A stretch of 64,000 bases of DNA from Anaerolineales bacterium (GTDB lineage: Bacteria; Chloroflexota; Anaerolineae; JAAEKA01). The notes beneath the pieces are model-generated. The model had not been told where the DNA came from, made no database searches, and saw only the letters and a list, made by a program, of their open reading frames with translations. The stretch covers positions 248,001 through 312,000 of the forward strand of contig JACKBI010000007.1 of NCBI GenBank assembly GCA_020634615.1. The letters run 5' to 3'. Numbering within the stretch: the stretch's first letter is position 1; every line of letters begins with the position of its first letter. The translations under genes were made by a program, and so were the position numbers. Positions 25,404 to 34,875 of this stretch are shown here, piece by piece.

Positions 25404-26561
25404 TCAAACATCTGCCAGAGGCGGGACATCTTTGCTGCCCAGGCTGCTGCGCCGATCGATCTTGCCCGTGTCGGTCGTCGCGAAGGTTGGGATGTATATC
25501 ACCCGTCTGGGCGCTTCGTACAGGTCGAGGTTCGCCGCGAGCGCGGACTGCAGGGTTGTCTGATCGCCGGCATCCATTGGCTCACCCTCGATCACCAGTG
25601 TCACAGCTTCGCCCAGACGTTTGTCTGGCAGACCGGCCACGAAATAGCGCCGTTCCGCCAGTCCCAGCGCGCGCCAGATTGACCCGACCGCTGCTTCGAC
25701 TTTCTCGATCTGGACCTTGACTCCGCCCGTGTTGATGACGTTGTCCCAGCGGCCCAGCCAGCGGAAGGTGGGTGGTGGGGACTGGGGACTGGGGGCTGGC
25801 GGCTGGGGAGCGGAGAGCTTGACGAGGTCGTTGGTTTGCAGCCACTGGTTGAGGGTCATAGGGGCTTTGATGCGCAGGCAGCCGCGCGGGTCGATGTCGA
25901 TTTCGACGCCGGGGAGTGGATGAAAATCGGTGGACGCGTTGGGACTGTTGAGCCGGCGCAGGGCGATGTGGGTGGCGGTCTCGGTCATGCCGTAGGTGTG
26001 GTAGACTGGCGCAGACAGCGTCTGGATGCGTTCCTCCAGCGCGGCGTTGACCGGCGCGCCGCCGACCAGGATGGTATGCATTGCGTTGAGGCGTTCATGA
26101 TACGTCCGTGGGCCGTCCAGCAGCGTCTGAAGTTGCAGCGGCACCAGCGCGGTGAAATCGAATTGCGTATCGATTGCCAGATTGCTCAAGGGATCGCTGG
26201 CCGGCTCGACTACTGTAATGGACAGTCCCAGCACCAGCCCGCGCACGAGCATCATCTGTCCGGCAATGTAGCGCACCGGCAGGCAGACAAGCGCGCTCAT
26301 GCCGGCCAGTAAGTCAAGCGCTTCGCCCGTGGCCAGCGCACTGGCAAGCATCTGCTCCCGGCGCAACACGATCGGTTTCGGATCACCGGTGGAGCCAGAT
26401 GTGCTGATCACAAATTGCTCAACACCGGCCAGCCAGTCGCGGCAGAATGCCAGCGCGGACCGCTCGTTATCTGTATCTCCCAGCGTGGTGATGTCCGCGG
26501 GAAGCGTTCGCAGATCGTTGCCCGTGTACGTTCGTGGTCCGATGGTCAGTGTTGCGTTCAT
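25404..26561 (-). CDS. menE: o-Succinylbenzoate-CoA ligase
   Basis: 385 residues, shorter than typical acyl-CoA ligases (about 450-490) but with the adenylation motifs STSGSTGDPKPI, YHTYGMTETA, WLGRWDNVINTGGVKV and the C-terminal lysine region TDTGKIDRR. It activates o-succinylbenzoate with CoA and ATP in menaquinone synthesis. Last gene of the men operon. Near residues 247-265 there is an in-frame Pro/Ser/Gln-rich insert (SAPQPPAPSPQSPPPT). It is encoded by a tandem GGGGACT-type repeat (about 25765-25815 on the plus strand), just before the conserved RWLGRWDN motif. It looks like intergenic repeat DNA captured in frame. Confidence 0.9.
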   Translation of the reverse strand: MNATLTIGPRTYTGNDLRTLPADITTLGDTDNERSALAFCRDWLAGVEQFVISTSGSTGDPKPIVLRREQMLASALATGEALDLLAGMSALVCLPVRYIAGQMMLVRGLVLGLSITVVEPASDPLSNLAIDTQFDFTALVPLQLQTLLDGPRTYHERLNAMHTILVGGAPVNAALEERIQTLSAPVYHTYGMTETATHIALRRLNSPNASTDFHPLPGVEIDIDPRGCLRIKAPMTLNQWLQTNDLVKLSAPQPPAPSPQSPPPTFRWLGRWDNVINTGGVKVQIEKVEAAVGSIWRALGLAERRYFVAGLPDKRLGEAVTLVIEGEPMDAGDQTTLQSALAANLDLYEAPRRVIYIPTFATTDTGKIDRRSSLGSKDVPPLADV

Positions 26562-26603
26562 GCGGTGTTTCGATGGTAGCGACAGAACCGTTATTGCGGA
26601 TCC

Positions 26604-26723
26604 CTACCCTCACCTCAGTCCTCTCCCAGAGGGAGAGGAGGCCGGACATGGGAGCTGGAAGGGAACGGGTCCAATTCGGATCTGATCCCCTCTCCCTCAG
26701 GGAGAGGGCCAGGGTGAGGGTGA
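26604..26723. repeat. MITE-like inverted repeat between menE and menC
   Basis: The left arm (about 26606-26640, CCCTCACCTCAG then CCTCTCCCAGAGGGAGAGG) and right arm (about 26687-26722) are imperfect inverted copies, each containing its own small CTCTCCC...GGGAGAG palindrome. It lies between menC and menE and carries no ORF. Short elements of this CCCTCACC/CTCTCCC type are common dispersed repeats in bacterial genomes. Confidence 0.7.
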
Positions 26724-26738
26724 AAACGTCGTGTGCCG

Positions 26739-27827
26739 CTATTCCTTTTGCGCGGTCGTGTGCCAGATCGTGCTGAAGTCCCAGCGCACCGCTTCAACCA
26801 CCAGCAACCCGCACCCGGAAAGCCTCAGCGGCGATGGCACGTTATTGACGAACAACTGGCCTGTACCCAGTCCGTGTGTCCTCTCAACGTCCCGCGCGCT
26901 CGTCCATTGGGCGATCGCGTTCAGCCCAACGTTGGACTCCAACAGCGAGTTGATCCACCACTGGACGCCCAATTGCTGGGCTTCGGCGATCCAGGTTTCG
27001 CAGGCTGCCAGGCCGCCCAGCAGCGACGGCTTCAGGATGACATGCTGTGGGCGAATGGTGCGCAACAGCGTAGCCCGCCGGTCGGCAGTGGACGCCGCGA
27101 TCAACTCCTCGTCCAGCGCGATTGGGACGGGCGATGCGGCGCACAGGGCAGCCATTTCCTGCCAGCGATCGGCGGGAAGCGGCTGCTCCACGAACAGCGG
27201 ATCAATCGCTGCCAGTTGCTCCAAACGCTCCAGCGCCTCGTCCACGCTGCGCCACGCACCGTTGGCATCCAGACGGAGCTCGACAATCGCGGCCGGATGC
27301 TGGCGACGAAACGCGACCAGCATCCCCATCTCCTCATCGAACGCCAGACTGCCGATCTTCAGCTTGATCGCTGTACAGCCCAGCGCGATTTTCTGTTCGA
27401 TCTGCGCAGCCATGCCTGCCGGGCTGTCCATCCAGATCAGTCCGTGGGTCGGGAGGATCGCCTTGCCGCGGCTGAATGGCGTGTCAAACAACTGTTGTCT
27501 GCCGCCGTTGTCCAGATCGCGTAGCGCCGTCTCCAGCCCGAACGCCACGCTCGGCAGCTCGCTGAGGTCGACGGTCGCCGGATCGGCACCGGCATTGATC
27601 TGCTCACAGACATCTGCAATCAGAGTGTCGTAGTTGGGGCGATCATCGCGGCTAAGCCCGGGCATGATGCCACATTCGCCCCAGCCAACGACGCCATCGC
27701 TTTCTGCGCGCAGGAAGACGACCTGGCGGGTTTCGAAAACGCCCCGCGATGTGGTCGCAGGGCGCTTGAACCGCAGCATGAACGGCAGTGCGTCAATTCG
27801 CAGCATGTGTGTCGTCAGCCCCGTCAA
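26739..27827 (-). CDS. menC: o-Succinylbenzoate synthase
   Basis: 362-residue enolase-superfamily enzyme. The KLKIG lysine (about residue 156), metal ligands Asp in LRLDANGAW (about 185), Glu in FVEQPLP (about 211) and Asp in IALDEEL (about 236), and the second catalytic lysine in ILKPSLLGG (about 263) are all present. It dehydrates SHCHC to o-succinylbenzoate. Position in the menF-D-B-C-E run makes the assignment firm, although some relatives also racemise N-acyl amino acids. The start may be the ATG encoding MLRIDAL, seven codons further in. Separated from menE by a repeat element. Confidence 0.92.
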   Translation of the reverse strand: MTGLTTHMLRIDALPFMLRFKRPATTSRGVFETRQVVFLRAESDGVVGWGECGIMPGLSRDDRPNYDTLIADVCEQINAGADPATVDLSELPSVAFGLETALRDLDNGGRQQLFDTPFSRGKAILPTHGLIWMDSPAGMAAQIEQKIALGCTAIKLKIGSLAFDEEMGMLVAFRRQHPAAIVELRLDANGAWRSVDEALERLEQLAAIDPLFVEQPLPADRWQEMAALCAASPVPIALDEELIAASTADRRATLLRTIRPQHVILKPSLLGGLAACETWIAEAQQLGVQWWINSLLESNVGLNAIAQWTSARDVERTHGLGTGQLFVNNVPSPLRLSGCGLLVVEAVRWDFSTIWHTTAQKE

Positions 27828-27884
27828 TGCTTGCAGAAGCGGCTTGCTTGCGACCTCTGCAAAGGGCGTACCTGAGCATCGCTG

Positions 27885-28709
<825 letters not shown>

Positions 28710-28798
28710 AGTAGTCTCCTTTCGCTACCTCAAAATGTTGGTTTCTGTGTTGGCAGGTCACCAGACTGGGCGCGTTCTGCACCCCAAGCACCGCTGCA

Positions 28799-30577
28799 TT
28801 ATGTGGCCGCTGGCATTGCAGCGCCAATTGACGCAACCAGCCGCTTGAACTGGTTGAACACCTCGGTGTTGACCGCCATGCTGGTCTCGATTTCAAGAAT
28901 TGCTGACCGCTTACCGGGTTGGAAAAACCCGGACAGCGCGGCAGCAAGGCTTTCGTTGTCGCCCGCGTGCAGGTAATCCAGCCCGTGATCGGCGGCAGTG
29001 CGCCGGGCAGTTAGCGGCTGGGGTGTCAGGAAATAGGTCTGATGCAGCGCGGGCGGCAGCCGGTTAGGCCCGTCGATGATGTCGAAAATGCCGCCGCCGT
29101 GGTTGTTCAGCAGCACGATGCGCAGGTTGGCGGGCAGGTGTGAGTGCCACAGACCGTTGCGGTCGTAGAAGAACCCCAGGTCGCCGGTGATCAGCGTCGT
29201 CATGCGGCCACTGGCAATGGCGGCACCGACCGCGGTGCTGACCGCGCCGTCGATGCCGCTGACGCCGCGGTTGCCGTAGACTCCTCCTGGCGTCGCATGC
29301 GGCGCGGGGCCGAGCAGGTTCGCATAGCGGATCGGCATGCTGTTGCCCAGTTGCAGGACGCTGCCGGCCGGCAGGCGTTGCATGACCTGCCAGCAAGCCC
29401 TGAATTCACCAAACGGCGCGGCGTCCAGGAAGTGGGAGATCGATTCGGTTGTTTCCTGCTCCAGAGCGCGCCAGGCATCCGCATACCCGGCTGCGGATGG
29501 GGCAGGTGGAATGCGCCGGGCAAGGTCAGCGAAGAAGCTGGCCGGCTCGGCCGGCAACACGTATGTCAGGTTTTGGTAGGTGTCGGGCGCCGGTCCAGCG
29601 GGCTGGATGCGCCAATGCGCCTCTGAGTGCGCGGCTCGCAGGAACTGCTTGATGTACTTTGACGTCACCGGGCCGCCAAAGCTGATGATCAGGTCAGGTT
29701 GCAGCGCATCCAACACGGTCTCGCTCTGTGTGCCCAGCAGCGCATCCGCGTGAATGAGGTCTGTGCCCATGGGAAACAGGTTAGCCGTGATGTCGGCGAT
29801 CACCGCAACGTCGCCCCGTTGCGACAGCGCTTTGAGGGCGGCTTGCAGCGATGGGTCGGGCCGATGTAAGCCGGCCACCACTAACTTTCGTCTGGCTGCT
29901 TGCCACTGGGTCAGCAGCGATTCCCAGCTTTCTGCGGCAAGCCCGGGACGTGCCGCCAGCCGTTGTATCTGTCGCCGGCTGCCTTCGTCCGCTTCACGCC
30001 AGGAACTGGCGACTGCTGCCTCATTGGCTGCCGGATACAGCGGCTCGCGCAGCGGCACGTTGATGTGTACGGGGCCGGGAACAGGCTGTGTGCAGCGCGC
30101 AAGCGCTTCATCCAGCAAGCGCAGCGCGTGCCATCGGGCATCGGCGTGGACGATGTCGGCGGGGAAAGAATAGCTGGCTTGCAGATGCGGTTCGTATAGC
30201 CGATCCTGGTGGATCGCCTGGTTGTCTTGCTGGTCGATCCATTCCGGGGGCCGGTCGGCGGTGAGGATCAGCAGCGGCACCTGCTGGTAGAACGCCTCGG
30301 TTACCGCAGGTGCATAGTTCAACGCGGCGGTGCCCGAGGTGCAGATCAGCACAGTAGGCACGCCGCTTTGCTGGGCAATGCCCAGGGCGATGTAGCCGGC
30401 TGACCGCTCATCGTAAACGACCTGACATTGGATGTTTTGGTTGGCAGCGAATGCGGCAGTAAGGGGAGCCGAGCGTGATCCGGGCGAGATGACCGCGTGG
30501 GTCAGCCCGTGTTGGACGCAATGATGCGCAACTTGTTCAAGCAGAGTTTGGCGGAGAGCGGTATCGCTGGCCGGCAT
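28799..30577 (-). CDS. menD: SEPHCHC synthase (2-succinyl-5-enolpyruvyl-6-hydroxy-3-cyclohexene-1-carboxylate synthase)
   Basis: 592-residue thiamine-diphosphate enzyme. The N-terminal ISPGSRSAPLTAAF segment and the catalytic Glu region DERSAGYIALGIAQ are MenD landmarks. The ThDP/Mg motif is GDLGFFYDRNGLWH... followed by LLNNHGGGIFDIIDG. It adds 2-oxoglutarate to isochorismate. Starts 24 bp after the menF stop, so the two are co-transcribed. Confidence 0.96.
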   Translation of the reverse strand: MPASDTALRQTLLEQVAHHCVQHGLTHAVISPGSRSAPLTAAFAANQNIQCQVVYDERSAGYIALGIAQQSGVPTVLICTSGTAALNYAPAVTEAFYQQVPLLILTADRPPEWIDQQDNQAIHQDRLYEPHLQASYSFPADIVHADARWHALRLLDEALARCTQPVPGPVHINVPLREPLYPAANEAAVASSWREADEGSRRQIQRLAARPGLAAESWESLLTQWQAARRKLVVAGLHRPDPSLQAALKALSQRGDVAVIADITANLFPMGTDLIHADALLGTQSETVLDALQPDLIISFGGPVTSKYIKQFLRAAHSEAHWRIQPAGPAPDTYQNLTYVLPAEPASFFADLARRIPPAPSAAGYADAWRALEQETTESISHFLDAAPFGEFRACWQVMQRLPAGSVLQLGNSMPIRYANLLGPAPHATPGGVYGNRGVSGIDGAVSTAVGAAIASGRMTTLITGDLGFFYDRNGLWHSHLPANLRIVLLNNHGGGIFDIIDGPNRLPPALHQTYFLTPQPLTARRTAADHGLDYLHAGDNESLAAALSGFFQPGKRSAILEIETSMAVNTEVFNQFKRLVASIGAAMPAAT

Positions 30578-30601
30578 TCGAGCACGCGGTTCAGGCGGCG
30601 A

Positions 30602-31870
30602 TCAGGAGGTCACAGTCGCTGGCTGAGAGTGAGTGGGAACCATCCCGGAGGGACTGTCGGCTGGCAAATCGTGGGTAGTCCGAAGGACCCGCAGCAACGT
30701 TTCAGCTTTTAGCTGCGTTTCGCGCCATTCATCCTGGGGGTTGGAGACGGCTGTGATTCCACCACCCACGTACAGGCTGGCGCTGGTGTTGCGAAGCTGC
30801 ATGCAGCGCAAGTTGACGTAAAGTCGCGTCTGGTGCGAGATGTTGACCGGACCGAGGAAGCCGCTATAGAAGCTGCGGTCGTAGTTTTCGTTGGCAAGGA
30901 TGAAGGCCAGCGCCTTGTCCTTCGGCATGCCGCACACCGCAGATGTGGGGTGCAGGCTGGTCAGCATCAGTGCAGCCAGGTCTTGCAGAGCGGGGCGGGG
31001 CAGCGCCACATCAAAGCGGGTTTGCAGGTGGACGACGTTGCCGGCTTGCACGGTTTCCGGACCGGTCTCGCGTACAGTATCAATGCCGGCGTCCTGGAAG
31101 AACGTACGGATATAGCTGCTGACCAACGCCTGTTCTTCGATCTCTTTGTCGGCCCAGCGGATGGACTTCAGGTTGTCGTCCAGTGGAGCAGCCTGGGTGC
31201 CGGCCAGTGCCATGGTGCTCAAACCCTCGGTATCCACCGATAGGAGCAACTCCGGGCTGGCTCCAATCCAGGTGCCAACCGCTGGGATCGCCACCAGCGA
31301 AACGAATGCCCGCGGGTAGCTGGCGCAGAGGTGTTCAAAGGTTGCCACAGGGTCAAACGCAGCTGGCAGCGGCGTTTCTGTCATCCGCGAGACGACAATC
31401 TTTTCGATACTGCTGGTGGAAATAAACTCGATGGCCGAGCGTACCAAGCGTTCGTAGTCGTCCTGCGTGATCGATTGCCCCGGATACGTTGCGTCAGCGG
31501 GTGGATACCACGCGTGATCGGAAGCCTGGCTGGGTGAATGGCAGTCGGCCAGGAAACGATCCAGCGTCTGCCGCTGGCCGTTCCAGTTCTCGCGGTAGAG
31601 CCTGAGGCCATCGGGCGCCAGGTGCACGTCGCCACGGATGCACAGTGCTGACTGGTTGTCAGCATTGACAAAGGGCGCGACGATGAAAGAAGGTTGATCG
31701 GAGGCAAAATTGATAGGCGCGCTGCGGGCGAACCCAGAAAGATCGACCACAGCCTGCGTTGCCGCCTCGCCAGGCGCGCGCCAAACAGCTACTGCCAGGT
31801 TGTTAGCAATAGCTGCATCATAAAACGAGTCAACGGTGACTTCGTCGCCGGAGGGTTGTGTCCAGATCAT
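30602..31870 (-). CDS. menF: Isochorismate synthase
   Basis: 422-residue chorismate-binding enzyme. Motifs: KIVVSRMTE, LAGTQA, HPTSAVCGMPKDKAL, NYDRSFYSGFLGPV and LYVGGGITAVSNPQDEW(R)ET. The family Arg-Gly after GTxA is replaced by Ala-Pro here, which is also seen in some short isochorismate synthases. First gene of the menaquinone operon, converting chorismate to isochorismate. A salicylate-synthase role is unlikely given the neighbours. Confidence 0.94.
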   Translation of the reverse strand: MIWTQPSGDEVTVDSFYDAAIANNLAVAVWRAPGEAATQAVVDLSGFARSAPINFASDQPSFIVAPFVNADNQSALCIRGDVHLAPDGLRLYRENWNGQRQTLDRFLADCHSPSQASDHAWYPPADATYPGQSITQDDYERLVRSAIEFISTSSIEKIVVSRMTETPLPAAFDPVATFEHLCASYPRAFVSLVAIPAVGTWIGASPELLLSVDTEGLSTMALAGTQAAPLDDNLKSIRWADKEIEEQALVSSYIRTFFQDAGIDTVRETGPETVQAGNVVHLQTRFDVALPRPALQDLAALMLTSLHPTSAVCGMPKDKALAFILANENYDRSFYSGFLGPVNISHQTRLYVNLRCMQLRNTSASLYVGGGITAVSNPQDEWRETQLKAETLLRVLRTTHDLPADSPSGMVPTHSQPATVTS

Positions 31871-31906
31871 AAAAGCGGGTTGGAAACAAATATTGTGAAA
31901 TTCGTC

Positions 31907-31934
31907 GTTATAGTAAGGCTACTTGATGTTTCAG
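31907..31934 (-). promoter_or_regulatory. Candidate promoter of the men operon
   Basis: On the minus strand, CTGAAA (31934-31929), a 16-bp spacer and TATAAC (31912-31907) lie about 35 bp before the menF start. The -10 is good and the -35 weak. The 175-bp gap to the upstream SdpI gene makes a promoter here expected. Confidence 0.35.
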
Positions 31935-32044
31935 GCAAATACTGTCATGGCGCTCCCGAATTTCAGACTTCGCAGGGTCGGGACAGCCTGCCAGGTTGCG
32001 CCGTTGCTCGTTAGGATCTGAGCGTCTGACATGCTGCCTGAATA

Positions 32045-32383
32045 TCAGAGCGTCCTGAGGTAGCGAAAGCTCATCCATACCGCGATGGTCAGAGCGCCGA
32101 GAAGCACGATCGCACACAGGGAGCTGTAGCTGTTGACTGAGATGTCCGGGATGAAGTAGAACGCCCCTGCAGCGACGACAGTCAACACGCCACAGCCCAG
32201 CAGCCATTTTCCGGCATAGGCGTTGGCTGGATACCAGATGTCGGGGTTCTCCACCGTCTTGCGCACTTTGAAGCCGTAGATCCAGTTTGGCTTGACCCGA
32301 CCGCGGATCATGGGAATCGACAAGGCTACCAACAGAAGGCCGCTGGCTACGTAGAGCGCCAGCAGTATTTGCAGATCGGTCAT
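32045..32383 (-). CDS. SdpI-family membrane protein
   Basis: 112 residues with three hydrophobic segments and the family signature between the first two: KPNWIYGFKVRKT, then NPDIWYPANAYAGKWL. SdpI in Bacillus gives immunity to the SDP toxin, but most homologues, like this one, lack the toxin genes and have unknown roles. Starts 14 bp after the PAC2 gene and is probably co-transcribed with it. No toxin or signalling partner is visible nearby. Confidence 0.85.
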   Translation of the reverse strand: MTDLQILLALYVASGLLLVALSIPMIRGRVKPNWIYGFKVRKTVENPDIWYPANAYAGKWLLGCGVLTVVAAGAFYFIPDISVNSYSSLCAIVLLGALTIAVWMSFRYLRTL

Positions 32384-32397
32384 GGTGGTGACCTGGC

Positions 32398-33318
32398 CTA
32401 GCTGCCCAAATCATCCAGTAGATCGCCCAGCTCCTGTTCCCACAGATCATCCAGCGGCGCAAAGGATTCCTCGGCAAATCCCTCCGACAGACGCCGCATC
32501 TGGTCTTTGACGTGCAGGTCGGGGTTCTTGCGGTCGAACTCCTCGATCCGGTCGTGCATGGATGCCTTGAGTTGCGAGCTGCGCGCCTCCAGATCGCTGA
32601 TGTCGACGTCGGTGCCCAGCATATGGTTCAGGCGACGCATCACCTCGTGCCACGCCGCATAGTCGTTGTCGATGCGCACCCCTTGCACGTTGGGCGAAAG
32701 CGGCGCGAAATCATAAGCAGGCACGAAGGCGTACAGATCGATGAACTCGATGCCGCGCCGTCCCGCCTGGTAGACGAGATAGGTCCCGATGGTGGAACCG
32801 CCCTCGTAGTTTGACATTTTGACAGACAGGTCGGCTAACTCATCCTTGATTTCCGGCAGGCTGTAGACAGCGTGGATCTCACGGTCGCGATCGTAGGGCA
32901 TCGCACCGTATACGCCGCCCAGCGCCACGATTCGCCGCACGCCCAATTCTTGCGCCGCGTCCAGGAACGCATCGGCATACAGTCGCGGGTTGACGTGCGG
33001 CTCCTCGCCCAGGAAGATGACCAGTCCGCGTCGCCCTTCGCTCCAGTAATAGTAGTTGTTGTCCCGACCCTCCAGCGCGATTGGCATGCCCTCCTTGAGT
33101 TTGATGTCGGGGCGCAGGAAGTGGTGCGTGCCGGGAACCTGGAAAAAGTAGCACTCGTCAACATTCAATTGGCCCAGCGGAGTCGCATCCAGGTGTTTGA
33201 TCAGATAGGTGGGCAGACCAGAGGAGATGTTGCCCGCGTCTGCCCACTGGTTCCAGCCGGCCAGCAGGTAAATCTCGTCGGCCATCGGCCGGTCCCAGAA
33301 TTCTACGTGCTCATTCAT
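32398..33318 (-). CDS. PAC2-family protein
   Basis: 306 residues. N-terminal AGWNQWADAGNISSGLPTYLI, a central VRRIVALGGVYGAMP and GIEFIDLYAFVPAYD match the PAC2 domain, known from eukaryotic proteasome assembly chaperones and widespread, without assigned role, in bacteria. The C-terminal 60 residues are charged and helical. No proteasome genes are in the window. Co-oriented with SdpI and the CDP-alcohol phosphotransferase. Confidence 0.85.
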   Translation of the reverse strand: MNEHVEFWDRPMADEIYLLAGWNQWADAGNISSGLPTYLIKHLDATPLGQLNVDECYFFQVPGTHHFLRPDIKLKEGMPIALEGRDNNYYYWSEGRRGLVIFLGEEPHVNPRLYADAFLDAAQELGVRRIVALGGVYGAMPYDRDREIHAVYSLPEIKDELADLSVKMSNYEGGSTIGTYLVYQAGRRGIEFIDLYAFVPAYDFAPLSPNVQGVRIDNDYAAWHEVMRRLNHMLGTDVDISDLEARSSQLKASMHDRIEEFDRKNPDLHVKDQMRRLSEGFAEESFAPLDDLWEQELGDLLDDLGS

Positions 33319-33381
33319 TTCAAAGTTCTCCTGAAACTACAAAGGCTACCAAGGACTGCAAGTCTCTTCAGCGCAGTATCT

Positions 33382-34071
33382 TCACTTGACCGGCGTCGCC
33401 GGCCGCTGGTCGATCTGCGAAAGCGCCCTTGCCTTTTGCCACGATGATACTACGAACAATACGATTAGAATGGCTGCGATGATGCCGACCAGTCCGTCGT
33501 AGATCGTGAATGTGCCGAAAGAAAGGGCGATCTTTGGTGCGCCAAAGAAAAACATCAGTGCATTCAGGATAACGATGATGACCCGCAACTCGGTGGGACC
33601 GAACTTGGCGTATGAAATCTGGAAAACACCATCGACAAACGTGCGCACGTAGACGAACACCGACATAAGCAGGTAACCAATAAGTGCAAGCGCGGCCACG
33701 TTGAAGCTGACATACGGCGACAGGCCAAGGCCGAGGACGATCAGCATCTCATTGAACGCGTCCACCGTGTGGTCGATGAAAAAGCCGTACTTCGGGCGCT
33801 GGATGTTGCGGTAGCGCGCCAGCGTGCCGTCAAGGCTGTCGCCGTACCAGTTGATCAGCAGGCCGATGCTGGCCAGCCAGAGAAATGCCGGGTTATTTCC
33901 GCTCAATGCATAGCTGATGAAGATCATGAACGCGCCGAACGTGCCAATTCCCGTCAGGATGTCTGGCGTCATCCAGGCGGGGGAGTGGGCCGCCAGCCAG
34001 CGTAGCGCTGGGCGCTCCAGCGGCCCGAGCAAGATGTCGTTGACGCGCTGGTGGTCCTTGGGTGTGGTCAT
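33382..34071 (-). CDS. CDP-alcohol phosphatidyltransferase family protein
   Basis: 229 residues with about six membrane segments and the diagnostic DGTLARYRNIQ...GFFIDHTVD arrangement (DG-x2-AR-x8-G-x3-D-x3-D) near residues 77-101. It transfers a phospho-alcohol from a CDP-activated lipid or alcohol. The acceptor (inositol phosphate, glycerol phosphate or other) is not determinable. AAGGAG about 10 bp upstream fixes the ATG at 34071. An upstream in-frame extension is basic and non-conserved in appearance. Confidence 0.88.
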   Translation of the reverse strand: MTTPKDHQRVNDILLGPLERPALRWLAAHSPAWMTPDILTGIGTFGAFMIFISYALSGNNPAFLWLASIGLLINWYGDSLDGTLARYRNIQRPKYGFFIDHTVDAFNEMLIVLGLGLSPYVSFNVAALALIGYLLMSVFVYVRTFVDGVFQISYAKFGPTELRVIIVILNALMFFFGAPKIALSFGTFTIYDGLVGIIAAILIVLFVVSSWQKARALSQIDQRPATPVK

Positions 34072-34282
34072 ATGATGGCTCCTTGAGGTGGATTGCGCAG
34101 ATGGGGGCGACGGACAGTGCCTAGGATGCTTGCATTCTAGCATCGGGGGTGAGTTTCGGCAAGGTGATTGCCGTTCTCGAATTCTTGCTGCCTTCCGAAC
34201 TGTTCTGCGAATTTTCTTCACAATTGGCTGGTATTCTTCGCTTATGTTGCCGGTTTGCTTTGACCCCTGGCTGTCGATCGTG

Positions 34283-34305
34283 CCCGCAACTCAACGAGTT
34301 GCGGG
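34283..34305. promoter_or_regulatory. Perfect 10-bp stem, 3-nt loop upstream of marR
   Basis: CCCGCAACTC (34283-34292) and GAGTTGCGGG (34296-34305) flank AAC in the 322-bp divergent region. No U-tract follows. The rest of this gap is AT-richer and holds CCTTAA (34361-34366) and TTAAGG (34380-34385), an inverted pair overlapping the marR ribosome site that could be an operator. I see no other gene there. Confidence 0.5.
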
Positions 34306-34393
34306 TGAATGGAAGGCGTCTTACATGCGAAGTCTTTTGGTATGCTTTATATTTAACCGTCCTTAATTGTAAAGAATGCTTAAGGAGTTGCGT

Positions 34394-34870
34394 ATGATAA
34401 CAAGCGTACCAGAGAAAATCAATTTCACTGAAGTCATGACGGAATGGACGAATCTGTTCATGCGTCGGTCGATGGGCGACTTCCACAACTTTATGCGGAA
34501 CTGGGGATTGTCCATGCCGCAGGTGTCCACGCTCTTTCGGTTGCACTACCGTGGCGGCTGTGGTGTGTCGGACATTGCCCAGCAGTTATATGTTTCCAAT
34601 GCCGCTGCCAGCCAAATGGTGGACCGATTGGAGCAACAAGGGCTTGTTGAGCGTGTCCATCATCCAGCCGATCGTCGCGTGCGGATGGTGCAGTTAACGG
34701 AGCAAGGGCATTCCCTGGTGAAGAAAGGCCTTGAAGTCCGGATCGGCTGGATTTCGGACCTGACCCACATGCTTTCACCTGACCAACAAGAAACAATAGT
34801 CGTTGCCTTCGCTGCCCTGACAGAGGCTGCCCGGCAAATGGAAACTGATACTCACGGAAGAGAGGAGTAA
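34394..34870 (+). CDS. MarR-family transcriptional regulator
   Basis: 158 residues with a winged helix-turn-helix: VSDIAQQLYVSNAAASQMVDRLEQQGLVERVHHPADRRVRMVQL carries the recognition helix and the wing Arg pair. The ATG at 34394 follows AAGGAG at 34382-34387. It lies 5 bp before the two ABC exporter genes, the usual arrangement of a local repressor of a multidrug exporter. The ligand is unknown. Confidence 0.93.
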   Translation: MITSVPEKINFTEVMTEWTNLFMRRSMGDFHNFMRNWGLSMPQVSTLFRLHYRGGCGVSDIAQQLYVSNAAASQMVDRLEQQGLVERVHHPADRRVRMVQLTEQGHSLVKKGLEVRIGWISDLTHMLSPDQQETIVVAFAALTEAARQMETDTHGREE

Positions 34871-34875
34871 CTACA

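Noticed and set aside
32045..33318. Proteasome or SDP-toxin immunity locus
   Set aside because: PAC2 and SdpI names suggest it, but no proteasome subunit or toxin gene is present.
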